64,000 nucleotides of DNA, taken from contig NZ_GL877879.1 of assembly GCF_000194155.1 (NCBI RefSeq), positions 1,066,658 through 1,130,657 on the forward strand, written 5' to 3'. The position numbers and the translations under genes were made by a program. Below are positions 1 through 8,782 of this stretch, piece after piece. Position 1 is the stretch's first letter, and every line of letters starts with the position of its first letter. The notes beneath the pieces are model-generated. The model was not told where the DNA came from and ran no database searches. It saw only the letters and a program-made list of their open reading frames with translations. The DNA is from Saccharopolyspora spinosa NRRL 18395. Lineage in GTDB: Bacteria; Actinomycetota; Actinomycetes; Mycobacteriales; Pseudonocardiaceae.

Positions 1-687
1 CAGCACCAGCGCCGGAGTGGTGATGCTCGCCCCTCCCTGGATGAGCAGTTCGTACCCCGGAGACTCCCGGTAGACCAGCGCACCGGTGACCTCGACCGGC
101 TTCCGGCTCCACGACAGGCCGAGCCCTCCGATCGTCGGCCGCACGCTGGTGGGCTGGCCGGACGGGAAGCCCAGTCCCATGCCCCGTCCGCTGACCGTCA
201 GCGCCGACACGGTCAGGGACGCGTCAGTCAGAACCCAGACCGTCGCGTCCGCGTACCGCACACCGATGCGGTCCAAGCGCAGCGGCCCAAGCACTTTGTC
301 CACCGGGTACCAGCGGGTCAGTTCGTCGTCGGACGTTGCCGTGGACGTGGCGATAATCTCCTTGCGCTGCAACGGAGGTGCTTGCAGCACCCGGTCTTCC
401 TTGCCAATCCGGGCGACGACACCGAATCGGGCCTTCGCCGTGTCCTCCTGCTCGGAAAGCTTGAGCAAGGCATCCGGCAGGTTGAGCTCTCCCAGCAACG
501 CGTTGACCTGCGCGGCCTTCTTGGGCTTCACGACATCGCTCGCACCGATGAACATCATCGCCTTCAGCCGCACATCCACGTCACGCGGAATGTGCGTACC
601 GACGACCGGGAGATCGCTGAGTCCGGCGTCCGCCCGGGCGCGCAGCAACACCACCCACAGCCGTTTCCCTTGCCCAGGCTCGGTCAT
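1..687 (-). CDS. DUF6603-like protein, 3' end outside window
   Basis: Read leftwards from an ATG that has GGAAGG seven bases upstream, 229 codons stay open and run off the window edge, so the C-terminal part is unseen. From about residue 130 the sequence looks like the beginning of a DUF6603 domain, with beta-strand-like repeats such as LDRIGVRYADATVWVLTDAS and PTIGGLGLSWSR. The first 130 residues contain a helical segment and no enzyme motif that I recognise. No signal peptide or membrane segment is visible. The gene diverges from the one starting at 950. The DUF6603 assignment is from memory of the family and the function of that family is unknown. Confidence 0.5.
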   Translation of the reverse strand, partial: MTEPGQGKRLWVVLLRARADAGLSDLPVVGTHIPRDVDVRLKAMMFIGASDVVKPKKAAQVNALLGELNLPDALLKLSEQEDTAKARFGVVARIGKEDRVLQAPPLQRKEIIATSTATSDDELTRWYPVDKVLGPLRLDRIGVRYADATVWVLTDASLTVSALTVSGRGMGLGFPSGQPTSVRPTIGGLGLSWSRKPVEVTGALVYRESPGYELLIQGGASITTPALVL

Positions 688-949
688 GCGCACACCTTCC
701 GCAGGAGTCGTTCGCCGCTCGCAGAGTCCCATCGCTGCGACTGCGCGGGCGGGGCCAAACGCGACCTTTCGTCCGGTAGAGCAAGGGACCACGCCTTCAA
801 GTGACCGCCTATCGCGTTGCCGGAGCTATATCCTTTGTGGACTTATGTGCCGCTTGGCGAGAACAACCCGCAGGCCCTAGCCTCCGGAGAAGATGCCGCT
901 GTCCGCGCTCGACGCCATCGCACTAACGTTCCCAATAGGGAGGTAAAGC
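688..949. promoter_or_regulatory. Divergent intergenic region
   Basis: These 262 bases separate two divergently transcribed genes and must hold both promoters. A good Shine-Dalgarno sequence, GGGAGG at 938-943, precedes the GTG at 950. I see no convincing -35/-10 pair or palindrome. Confidence 0.4.
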
Positions 950-2371
950 GTGATCAAAAGAAACCTGACAATACCCGCCGACAGGAAGGTTGTTTCCAAT
1001 CCCTTCGGATCCCGAACCCCCGAAACATACGGCAAGGACTTCAAGTCCTGGAAATGGGACGAGAACCCGAAAATTCCGCTTTCCCGGCACCACATAATAT
1101 CGTTCCCAACACTGCGATTGTTCTGGAACGACCTCGTGGCGAACGGGCACAAAAACCATACCCAGGAACTACTGGACAGCATGAAAAACCACCTAGACCG
1201 GTACGGACAATTCGTCGCCGGATTCAACAAAGCCGAACTTGAAAATCTGATCACGAACTGGCACGACTACGAACACGACCCCAACGCCTCAAACCAACTA
1301 CCCGGACTACCGGAACTGGGGAGAATGTTCTGCTGGCTTCCCACCTTGGTCTTCGTAGGCCCGAGCAACAGATCGGAAGACCCAGCGGGCGACAACAACG
1401 ACGGCCGCGTCGAATTCGAAACACACTGCAATGGCGTCCTTCAGCCTTCAGAAGATCCATTGATGGAGGAAGTCGATCGAAACCAGGCTCTTCTTTACAT
1501 CGACTTCTACCGGAAAGCAGCGAAAGAAACTGAGGACTACTCTCGGGACTACGCCCGGTTCGCCGTGAGAGCGCTGACTCGCCTCAATGAGAAGCGGTTC
1601 GAATTCTGGCCACTCCACACCGACGGGTGGCTGTGCTACAAAACTGCCGGGAAGTACAAGTTCAGGATCGAAAAAACCCGTCCTCCCGAGACCACGACGG
1701 AATCCGAAGCCCTGTCGACGAGTGAGGAGCCCTCGATGGAAATCGACAGGGTCCCGATCAACTTCAGCCTGCTGGACCAGGATTCCGAGACCGGCCAGAA
1801 GTACTACGAAGGGCGGGCCACTGGCATCACCCTCCCCGGCATCCTGGCCTGGTGCCGGGACGCGGGATTCAAGAACGCCTCGGTGCCGGACGCGTTGTCG
1901 TCGGTGAAGATCAGCAGCTTGGTCGTGGGAGTGTGGACCGCGCCCGAATACACGCACTGGACGTTCACGGTGAACACGGAGTTCGAGGTGGGCGGGAATA
2001 ACGTCTCCGCCATGTTGTCCCTCGACTGCCACCGGACCAACACGGGCCCGAAATACGCATTCACTCTGAGGACAACCGTCGGCGTGGGCCCCAGCGGCGA
2101 CCAGATGTGGTTCAGCGGGGAAGTGCGCAAGAACCTGACGGGCGACTGGATGTTGAGCGCGTCCTGGTCGGCGGTCGGGACGACTACGACGATGTCGGTA
2201 TTGACCGCAGCACGGGCGCTGGGAGTGGCGATACCGGACGACTTGACGCTGCCGGTGCTGTCGGAGCCGGTGACAGGAGCCGCGCTCGTCTACGACTTCG
2301 GCAAGAGCGGGCTGGCAGCAACGATCAGAGTCGGCGACAACCAGATAGCGATGGCCACACTGCCGTCGTGA
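950..2371 (+). CDS. 473-aa protein with HNH-like motif and DUF6603-type C-terminal region
   Basis: The GTG start has GGGAGG seven bases upstream. The N-terminal half carries SRHHIISFPTLRLFWNDLV at residues 45-63 and CWLPTLVFVGPSNRSEDP around 128-145. This pattern (HHIxP-like, then aromatic WLP..FVGP) resembles HNH/His-Me finger nuclease toxins, but the full metal site cannot be confirmed by eye. From about residue 268 (MEIDRVPINFSLL) the protein changes to a beta-rich region that looks like the repeats found in DUF6603 proteins. It diverges from the DUF6603-like gene at 1-687, so the two may form one module. An acidic, Glu/Thr-rich linker near residues 248-268 separates the halves. A toxin or structural role is inference only. 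Confidence 0.55.
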   Translation: MIKRNLTIPADRKVVSNPFGSRTPETYGKDFKSWKWDENPKIPLSRHHIISFPTLRLFWNDLVANGHKNHTQELLDSMKNHLDRYGQFVAGFNKAELENLITNWHDYEHDPNASNQLPGLPELGRMFCWLPTLVFVGPSNRSEDPAGDNNDGRVEFETHCNGVLQPSEDPLMEEVDRNQALLYIDFYRKAAKETEDYSRDYARFAVRALTRLNEKRFEFWPLHTDGWLCYKTAGKYKFRIEKTRPPETTTESEALSTSEEPSMEIDRVPINFSLLDQDSETGQKYYEGRATGITLPGILAWCRDAGFKNASVPDALSSVKISSLVVGVWTAPEYTHWTFTVNTEFEVGGNNVSAMLSLDCHRTNTGPKYAFTLRTTVGVGPSGDQMWFSGEVRKNLTGDWMLSASWSAVGTTTTMSVLTAARALGVAIPDDLTLPVLSEPVTGAALVYDFGKSGLAATIRVGDNQIAMATLPS

Positions 2372-2416
2372 CGAACGCCGTGACCATCGTCAGCACGAAG
2401 TCCGCGCCTCGCCACG

Positions 2417-2608
2417 GATGGAGACCACGACTGGCATACCGACCAGATCATCGGTCGAATCCAACGAGACGGGGCGACCTGGTTCGGCGGCACCACCTGG
2501 AACGGCATGCGCGCCATGCGGATCTCTGTGGTGAACTGGCGAACCCACAACCAGGACATCGACCGCACCGTAGCCGCCGTCCGAACAACACTTACCAACG
2601 ATACTTGA
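2417..2608 (+). pseudogene. C-terminal remnant of a group II PLP-dependent decarboxylase
   Basis: The third forward frame reads TDQIIGRIQRDGATWFGG, TTWNGMRAMRISVVNW and DIDRTVAAVRTTL, then TGA. This matches the extreme C-terminus of aromatic-amino-acid/glutamate-type PLP decarboxylases, where a DGTCW-G(G)T.W.G..A(M)RISV..W segment is typical. No start, lysine-containing active site or other upstream part is present; the sequence before 2417 is not decarboxylase-like. It is a relic of a deleted gene immediately behind the 950-2371 gene. Confidence 0.65.
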
Positions 2609-2891
2609 TCTTTACGGGACAAGCGCTTGCTGGTTCGGCACGACTCGACTTGCGTAAGCCGACGTGATGAACGGGTCGCCTGGCGGATCGGCAACGTTCA
2701 AGGAGTCTTACGACTTCCGGCACCGCGGGTGCCGACTTTTGGGCTTCACACGTTCATGAGTACGTTTCGAGGCCTGTCGACACGATCACTGGAGCAGCGT
2801 GACCGTTCCGCGTTCGGCTGCTGCCGACAGGCAGGTCCGCCTCTGCCCTTTGGGGCTGGCCCAACGCCCGACGTTATGTCGAACGGACGCT
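2609..2891. other. Gene-free stretch
   Basis: No open frame here has a recognisable product. A weak hairpin, CGGCACC-GCG-GGTGCCG at 2718-2734 followed by ACTTTT, is the only structure seen and could end transcripts coming from the left. Confidence 0.3.
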
Positions 2892-2922
2892 GCGGCGGAG
2901 GTCAGCCACTGATCTCCGCCGC
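2892..2922 (-). terminator. Stem-loop terminator behind agmatinase
   Basis: GCGGCGGAG pairs with CTCCGCCGC, and the inner GTCA/TGAT extends the stem to about 13 bp around a GCCAC loop. It lies nine bases beyond the agmatinase stop on the minus strand. There is no long U tract, as is common in actinomycetes. Confidence 0.55.
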
Positions 2923-2930
2923 CAGCGGCA

Positions 2931-3891
2931 TCAGCCGGTCACGGGAGCGGAGTGCTCAGACGCGGTCCTGCTCGGTTTGATGCTGTTCACCATGAGCGCG
3001 ACGAGGTCGAACACCACGGTCGCCGCGGCGACGGAGGTGATCTCGGCGTGGTCGTATGCGGGTGAGACCTCGACGACGTCGGCGCCGACGAGGTTGAGGC
3101 CGTTCAGTTTCCGCAGCAGGCGTAGTAGTTCCCGGGAGGTGAGACCGCCGGACTCGGGGGTTCCGGTGCCGGGCGAACGCCGGGTCGAGGACGTCGATGT
3201 CAACGGAAAGGTAGACCGGCGCGTCGCCGACCCGCTGCCGGACGGCGTCTACGGCCCCGTCGATGCCGATCATGTCGAGGTCGTTGGCGCGGATCGTGCG
3301 GAATCCGAACGCCTTGTCGTTGTCGAGATCGAGCTGGTCGTAAATGGGGCCCCGGATCCCGAGGTGCATTGAGTGGTCCTCCACGAGCAGACCTTCCTCG
3401 AAGGCGCGGCGGAAGATGGTCCCGTGTGTCACTGGAGCGTTGAAGTAAGTGTCCCAGGTGTCCAGATGTGCGTCGAAGTGCACGAGCGCCACTGGACCGT
3501 GCTCGCGGGTGACGGCCCGCAGCATCGGCAGTGCGATCGTGTGGTCGCCGCCGATCGCAACGATCCTTCGGTCGCTGCCGCCGAGGACCTCGCTCGCGTG
3601 CGTCTCGATCTGGTCGATGGCGTCGGAAATGCTGTACGGGCTGCACGACACGTCCCCGGCGTCGACGACCTGGAGCTGCGCGAGCGGCGTGACGCCGAGA
3701 TCGACGTGGAAACCGGCGCGGAGGTTGCGGGCCGCCTGCCGCACGGCCATCGGCCCGAAGCGAGCACCCGGCCGGTAGGAGGTGCCCCCGTCGAAGGGCA
3801 CGCCCAGGATCGCGATGTCGTAATCGCCGACCTGGCCGAGATCTGGGATCCGGGCGAACGTGCCCGGGCCGGCGAAACGCGGAGGTAACAC
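2931..3891 (-). pseudogene. Agmatinase/ureohydrolase family, frameshifted
   Basis: The family hydrolyses guanidino compounds such as agmatine to an amine and urea, using a binuclear Mn centre. Visible motifs are GVPFDGGTSYRPGARFGP near the N-terminus, GGDHTIALP, HFDAHLDTWD and SVDIDVLDPAF, which supply the metal ligands. Directly after DPAF the frame is lost near 3174-3182, and the rest (PGTGTPESGGLTSRELL to PSRTASEHSAPVTG) continues in another frame to 2931. The family normally reads DPAFAPGTGTPE, so loss of a GC dinucleotide explains it. The start is taken as GTG 3891 (VLPPRFAGPGTFARI), because residues further upstream look like a different gene. About 320 aa after correction is normal. 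Sequencing error and true mutation cannot be separated here. Confidence 0.8.
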
Positions 3892-4044
3892 AGTGTCCTG
3901 GACCCACACCTCTGCTCTGCCCGAGCCGTGGGAATGGATCACCGGCGGCGAAATGCTGATGACCAACGGACTGTCCTGCTGCAGCGTTTCGAGTTGCTCC
4001 GATTTGGTCGTGCCCGATGGACTTGTGAGCGCCGTCAGCGTAGT

Positions 4045-4119
4045 GACATACATGACGTTGATGTCGCGGTGGCCCGCGATGACCTGGGCGATGTGCGGTG
4101 CGGTTTTCGGCAAAAGCAA
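4045..4119 (-). pseudogene. Possible tyrosine recombinase fragment
   Basis: The frame that runs into the agmatinase begins with KTAPHIAQVIAGHRDINV. This resembles the GxPPHIAQVIxGHRDINTTxGY stretch of actinobacterial tyrosine integrases. The catalytic tyrosine segment is not preserved and nothing integrase-like lies on either side, so it is at best a 25-residue relic. Confidence 0.3.
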
Positions 4120-4293
4120 CGTCGGTGCTGGTCGCGTCGGTGCTGGCGACGTTGGTGACCAGATGCGGTCGGCCGGTCACGGCGTCGTCGCAGGCTCCTC
4201 GGCTTTTGGTGGACCAAGGATTCGAGTACTGGGATAGTGCAGAGGTGGAGTATTTGACTTGATATACCGCATTACCGAGGGACTGAATCGATT

Positions 4294-6642
4294 ATGTCGG
4301 TGCCCGTACCTATCTGGAGCGCTGCACGCCCTCCGATAGAACTCACGAGCTTCGTGGGACGTTGGCGGGAGTTGGCCGACGTCAAGAAACTCCTGAGCTC
4401 GTCACGGTTGGTGACCATCACAGGCGTCGGCGGCGTGGGCAAGACCCGGTTGGCGTTGCGGTCGGCCGCGTTGCTGAGGCGGTCGTTCCCGGGCGGTGTC
4501 TGGATCATCGAGCTTGCCGACCTCAACGACCCGCGACTCGTCGCCGACACCGTAGCCGCCACGTTGGGCCTGCAACAGCAGTCCGGGGTGACGCCGTTGG
4601 AGCGCCTTCCCGAACATCTTCGCGACCGCCCGCTGCTGCTTCTGCTGGACAACTGCGAGCACGTTCTCGGTGAGTGCGCGCAACTCGCGCATTCGCTGCT
4701 CAAACAGTGCCCGCAGATGCGGATCGTGACCACCAGTCGCCAACCCTTGGGCATTGCCGGCGAGACCGTCATGGAGTTGGCTCCGTTCTCGGTTCCCCCG
4801 GAGGGAGTTGGAACTCCGGAACTGGAGAATCTCCTTCAGTACTCGGCGGTCGCACTACTCCAGGAGCGAGCTCAAGCCGCGGATCCGGCTTTCACCGTCA
4901 CCGCGGACAACGCGCACGTCGTCATGCGTTTGTGCCGACAACTGGACGGCATTCCGTTGGCGATCGAACTGGCGGCAGTCGCACTTCGGTTCATGTCGGC
5001 CGAGGCGATCATGGACCGGCTCGATCGTCGTTTTCGATTGCTGACCGGTGGAACCCGGACGGCGCCGACCCGCCAGCAGACCCTGCAGGACATGGTCGAC
5101 TGGAGCTACCGGCTGTGCTCCGCCGCCGAACAAGTGCTGTGGGCACGGCTGTCCGTGTGCGGTTCAGGGTTCGCCCTGGAGGCGGCCGAAGCAATCGGTT
5201 CAGGCGACGGCATCCGGACCGACGAGGTGCTTGATCAGATCAGGGGCTTGATCGACAAGTCGATCGTGACCACGGAACGGCATCCGGACGAGACCCGTTA
5301 TCGGCTGCTGGAGACGCTCCGCGATTACGGCCGGGACCGCCTCGTCGAACGCGGTGAGACCACCACGGTCCGTCGCAAGCACCTTCACTACTACCGGAAC
5401 CTCGTCGTCCAGGCCGAGGCGGAATGGTTCAGCGCCGGACGCACGACGGTCTTCGCCCGGTTGCGAGCCGAGCACGCAAACCTGCGCGAAGCGTTGGAAT
5501 TCTCCGCTTCCGAGCCCGGCGAAGCGCAAGCAGGTCTGGTGATCGCATCCTCCCTCCGATTTTTCTGGCTCAGCAGCGGCTTTGTCTACGAGGGACGTCG
5601 ATGGCTGGAGCGCCTCCTGACGCTCACCGCGGAACGAGATACCGTTCGTGTCAAAGCGCTTTACGTCAACGGGTACTTGAATTTAGCGCTCAACGACGCG
5701 ACATCCGGGACAGCCCTCCTCGATCAGGCAAGAGCGTTGGCCGCGGAGCTCGGCGACCAATCGGGGGCGGCCTACGTCGCGCAGATCTCAGGGCTCACCG
5801 CCCTGTACAACGAAGATCCTGCGCGGGCGGCCGCGCTCTTCGAGGACGCTCTCGCCGGGCATCGGCTGATCGGCGATCACTCTGCCGTCGCCTACGACCA
5901 GATCGAGCTCGCATTGGCCCTCGCCTTCCTCGGCGATCATGAGCGCGCCGCGGCCCTGTTCCGCGAATGCCCGGCGCTCGAGGAGAACTATGGCGAACAG
6001 TGGATGCGGTCGCTTGCCCTGTGGGCGCAGGGAATAGCCGGGCTGCTTGCGGGCGATTATCAACAAGCCACAGCCGCAGAACTGGAAAGTCTGCGTCTGA
6101 AGCTGGACTTCCACGAGCACTTCCGGATCGCGTTGTGTATCGAAATACTGGCCTGCATAGCCAGCGCGGACGGTGACGCGGCACGGGCCGCGACCTTGTT
6201 CGGCGTGTCCCACAAGATCAAGCAGAACATCGATGCGTCACTCGCCGGCCACAAGCACATCGCGCGCCTACACGACCATTACGAAGCAGTAGCGCGCAGC
6301 TCACTCGGCGAAGAAACGTTCCAGGAAGCGTTTGAGCTCGCCACACTGCTCGACTTCGACGAGGCCATCGCATGGATAACCTGCGATCCGAGCAAAGCCG
6401 GGCGTCCGACAAGCTCCGCGACCGAAGAATCGCCCATCCCGATGCTTACTCCACGCGAGCGAGAAGTCGCAGCGCTGGTCGCGCAGGGCAAGACCAACAA
6501 GGAAATCGCTGCCACAATGTCGATTTCCCGCCGCACCGCTGATTCCCACGTCGACCACATCCTGACCAAGCTCGGCTTCACCAGGCGGACGCAAATTGCC
6601 GCCTGGGTCACCAAGACAGGAGCCGCACAGGAACCCCACTGA
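4294..6642 (+). CDS. Large STAND ATPase regulator with LuxR-type HTH
   Basis: This 782-aa protein begins with a NB-ARC/AAA-type ATPase module: P-loop GVGGVGKT at residues 44-51, Walker B LLLLLDN at 114-120, and an MRIVTTSRQPLGI sensor stretch. A helical middle region (about 380-690) resembles the TPR-like repeats of MalT/AfsR-type STAND proteins. The C-terminus carries a clear LuxR helix-turn-helix, LTPREREVAALVAQGKTNKE onward to the end. Such proteins are ATP-dependent transcription activators of the LAL/AfsR kind. It stands alone, with an ATG 21 bases downstream of an AT-rich GATATACCGCATTACC stretch. Its targets are unknown; the amidohydrolase stub just downstream was perhaps once one of them. 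Confidence 0.85.
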   Translation: MSVPVPIWSAARPPIELTSFVGRWRELADVKKLLSSSRLVTITGVGGVGKTRLALRSAALLRRSFPGGVWIIELADLNDPRLVADTVAATLGLQQQSGVTPLERLPEHLRDRPLLLLLDNCEHVLGECAQLAHSLLKQCPQMRIVTTSRQPLGIAGETVMELAPFSVPPEGVGTPELENLLQYSAVALLQERAQAADPAFTVTADNAHVVMRLCRQLDGIPLAIELAAVALRFMSAEAIMDRLDRRFRLLTGGTRTAPTRQQTLQDMVDWSYRLCSAAEQVLWARLSVCGSGFALEAAEAIGSGDGIRTDEVLDQIRGLIDKSIVTTERHPDETRYRLLETLRDYGRDRLVERGETTTVRRKHLHYYRNLVVQAEAEWFSAGRTTVFARLRAEHANLREALEFSASEPGEAQAGLVIASSLRFFWLSSGFVYEGRRWLERLLTLTAERDTVRVKALYVNGYLNLALNDATSGTALLDQARALAAELGDQSGAAYVAQISGLTALYNEDPARAAALFEDALAGHRLIGDHSAVAYDQIELALALAFLGDHERAAALFRECPALEENYGEQWMRSLALWAQGIAGLLAGDYQQATAAELESLRLKLDFHEHFRIALCIEILACIASADGDAARAATLFGVSHKIKQNIDASLAGHKHIARLHDHYEAVARSSLGEETFQEAFELATLLDFDEAIAWITCDPSKAGRPTSSATEESPIPMLTPREREVAALVAQGKTNKEIAATMSISRRTADSHVDHILTKLGFTRRTQIAAWVTKTGAAQEPH

Positions 6643-6674
6643 CGCCGCCGCGTTTTCGAGAGGAACACCCGGCC

Positions 6675-6896
6675 ATGCGCACCCTGATCGAAACCGCCGC
6701 GGTCGTCACGATGGACGACGTTCTCTGCGACTTCGAACGAGCCGACATCCTCGCCCCCTCTGTTCCGGTCGTCTTGGAGGGTGGATTGAGGCGGGTCGAT
6801 CTGGCAGGTGCGGCGCATCTGGAGCTGGTGTCGGCCGTGGTGCAGTTGCGCCCAGAGGGACGCGCCATGTTCGAGGCTGAAAAGCCTCTTATATAA
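6675..6896 (+). pseudogene. Amidohydrolase N-terminal stub
   Basis: Only the first 27 residues, MRTLIETAAVVTMDDVLCDF plus ERADILA, look genuine. They match the N-terminal beta-sandwich entry of amidohydrolases (TLIENAAVVTMD...). The remaining 46 residues resemble nothing and contain no metal-binding HxH. The gene was cut close to its start, and intron-derived DNA follows within 30 bases. Spacing of 32 bases from the LuxR-type regulator suggests a former operon. Confidence 0.45.
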
Positions 6897-6925
6897 AACC
6901 TTGTGTCGCGGCAAGGCTTCGGACC

Positions 6926-7132
6926 ATGCTCCACAGTGAGCGTGTCGAGCGGTGTGAAGAAACCGGCCCCGTGGTAGTACACCACGTCGCCAAACTCACC
7001 CGGCTCGGTCAACCCGGGCCAGACCAACCAACACGGGCGGCTGTTATGGCCAGCAAACGACGGAAGACCCTCGTGGTCTGCCGACCATGCCACGACAGCA
7101 TCCACGCCACTCATGTCACGAACGCGACATAG
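6926..7132 (+). pseudogene. Group II intron reverse transcriptase, C-terminal HNH end only
   Basis: The frame reads CEETGPVVVHHVAKLTRLGQ, then MASKRRKTLVVCRPCHDSIH, then a stop. This is the zinc-binding HNH endonuclease tail of group II intron-encoded proteins (CxxC-type, VHH, CxxCH..IH). The reverse-transcriptase and maturase domains, over 400 residues, are missing, so the element cannot move by itself. Nine bases after the stop comes the intron's domain V hairpin, in the order seen in complete introns. Confidence 0.75.
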
Positions 7133-7140
7133 TCACTGGA

Positions 7141-7174
7141 GAGCCACGTGCATCGAAAGATGCCCGCGCGGTTC
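7141..7174 (+). ncRNA. Group II intron domain V hairpin
   Basis: The 34 bases have the domain V layout: GAGCC opening (catalytic AGC triad), a lower stem closed by GGTTC, a two-base CC bulge on the 3' side, an upper GCATC/GATGC stem and a GAAA tetraloop. One A-C mismatch sits in the lower stem. It is followed by GGAGGGAGG, the usual linker to domain VI. Confidence 0.75.
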
Positions 7175-8506
7175 GGAGGGAGGCTGCACGAAAAGGACCG
7201 GGCTCAAAACTTGAACGCGGTACCTCGCGTGCAGCACACCCTGTTCCGGCCACACCAAGGTCGCGGCCAACTGCCTGCCGCACGCCAGGAACAACCAGCT
7301 CCCGTCCACAGCCCTCGACGCCCGGCACCCTCTCCGCACCCATGGTCTCGGCGGTGTGATCAATGAGTCCCGAACCGCAGCCTGAGCTGCAGCGATGACT
7401 TTTCGAGCGGGACAAGATTCACCTGAGCGCCATCAGCATGGCGTCCACTGACCATCCTGCCTTGCCCAGGGTGAGGATCTTCTCGGCTCGCTCTTGGGGC
7501 ACCATTGACATTGATCACCTGATGGAAGGCGGCAACAACTTCGGCGCGTCGTCAGCATTGCCATCAGCCACGTCCACAGGAGATCACCCAGAGTCACGAA
7601 CGCTTACCGGGGAAGGCGGGAAGGCTCACTGGGTAGCTATAACAAGTCCTGGGTTTCCGGCTTCGACGACGGCTTGCGTTCGGTGCGTGAAGCATCCCGC
7701 CCCTTCCGCGCACGGTACCTGTGTCTGTATCGTTGCCGGAAAGTGGATTGTTGGCGCTGACATGCGTTCCGGATGAACCCGGGTTCGAGTTGGGTCCGGT
7801 GCCGACGTTGGTCGCCGATCCCGTTACGACGAGGCTGAAGCAGCAACGGCAACAAAGGACTTGGCGACCCGGGCTCAATCACTTCGAAGGCCGCACTGGG
7901 CGCGGCTGTATCCCCAAAGACACCTCGTCGTTCACCTGCGCCTCGCCGAACTCCGGTTTGACGGCCCAGCGGTCCTCGGGACCGCACGATACTTGGACGT
8001 GCCGATTCCCCATTTGCGATCAGGCAAGAGGTACGAACGGGCACGGGATTGTGCATTTCCGCGCAGGCTCGTCCGGCTCGATGTTGTCCCTACGGGGACC
8101 TAGATGAACCCTTGGTGGTGCGCACGGTCTTTAGCCGCTGCGTGATCCCAAGGGCTCGTCGGTAAGACTACGTTGGAAACGGTGGCGGATTCCGGAATGG
8201 ACACGCGAATTGCTTGCTGGGCCGCCGAAGGCGCCCTGTGGGGCAGAATACCCAGCTAACATGATCTCGACCTTCGAGGCAGAGTCTAGGCATTGCACCG
8301 CGTCGGGGTGGCAGGTCCGGACGCTGTTGGGATGGCTTGAGTTGCCGAATTGCCGACAATCCCTATGGGCTACTCGTCCCCCGGGGCTCTCGGAGGAGAG
8401 GCTTGTCAAGGCGAAATCAGTGACGATTGCTTTGGCCGGGAAGTTGTGATACGGCAGGTTCCGCTGAAAAGGCTACGCAGAAGATAATTTCATCCAGGAG
8501 AGTCGC
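7175..8506. other. Gene-poor debris, about 1.3 kb
   Basis: The first 60-80 bases should contain the remnant of intron domain VI and the 3' splice boundary. Beyond that I find short overlapping frames on both strands but no recognised domain, no ribosome-binding site followed by a sustained frame, and a less biased third-position base use than in neighbouring genes. I read it as decayed insertion-site DNA. The last 60 bases must carry the promoter and leader of the carrier-protein cassette. Confidence 0.45.
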
Positions 8507-8782
8507 ATGCAAAAGACCATTGACGGTCCCCTCTTGTCTCGCAGCGCCGCGCGATCGATGCTGGAGGACCTTCTGCGCGCGCAGAGCAAGGCCCTGACGG
8601 AGAGTGAAGATCTCGCACTGTCCGATCTGGGCTTCACCTCGCTGGACTTGGCCGAGCTCACCGTGCGCCTCGAAGACCAGGTGGGTGGGGAAGTCACGCT
8701 CGAAGCGGCGGCTATCCGGCCGTTGCAAACCGTGAGCGACCTGCTCGACCTTCTCACCGAACTACGTCCGGTGACGCCATGA
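8507..8782 (+). CDS. Acyl carrier protein
   Basis: A 91-residue stand-alone carrier protein. The phosphopantetheine site is LGFTSLD with Ser45, inside the normal four-helix pattern (LSDLGFTSLDLAELTVRLED). GGAGAG lies about six bases before the ATG. Its stop overlaps the start of the AMP-ligase (ATGA), so both are translated together. It presumably holds an acyl or aminoacyl group loaded by the next gene's product, reduced by the SDR and released by the thioesterase. No phosphopantetheinyl transferase is encoded nearby. Confidence 0.85.
   Translation: MQKTIDGPLLSRSAARSMLEDLLRAQSKALTESEDLALSDLGFTSLDLAELTVRLEDQVGGEVTLEAAAIRPLQTVSDLLDLLTELRPVTP

Noticed and set aside
4250..4293. TTGACT and TATACC as a promoter for the LuxR-type gene
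   Set aside because: The spacing between TTGACT and any -10-like hexamer is wrong, so no promoter is claimed.
7438..8449. Short rightward frames (for example 7438-7776 and 8210-8449) as hypothetical genes
   Set aside because: No ribosome sites, no family resemblance, and atypical composition in a debris region.
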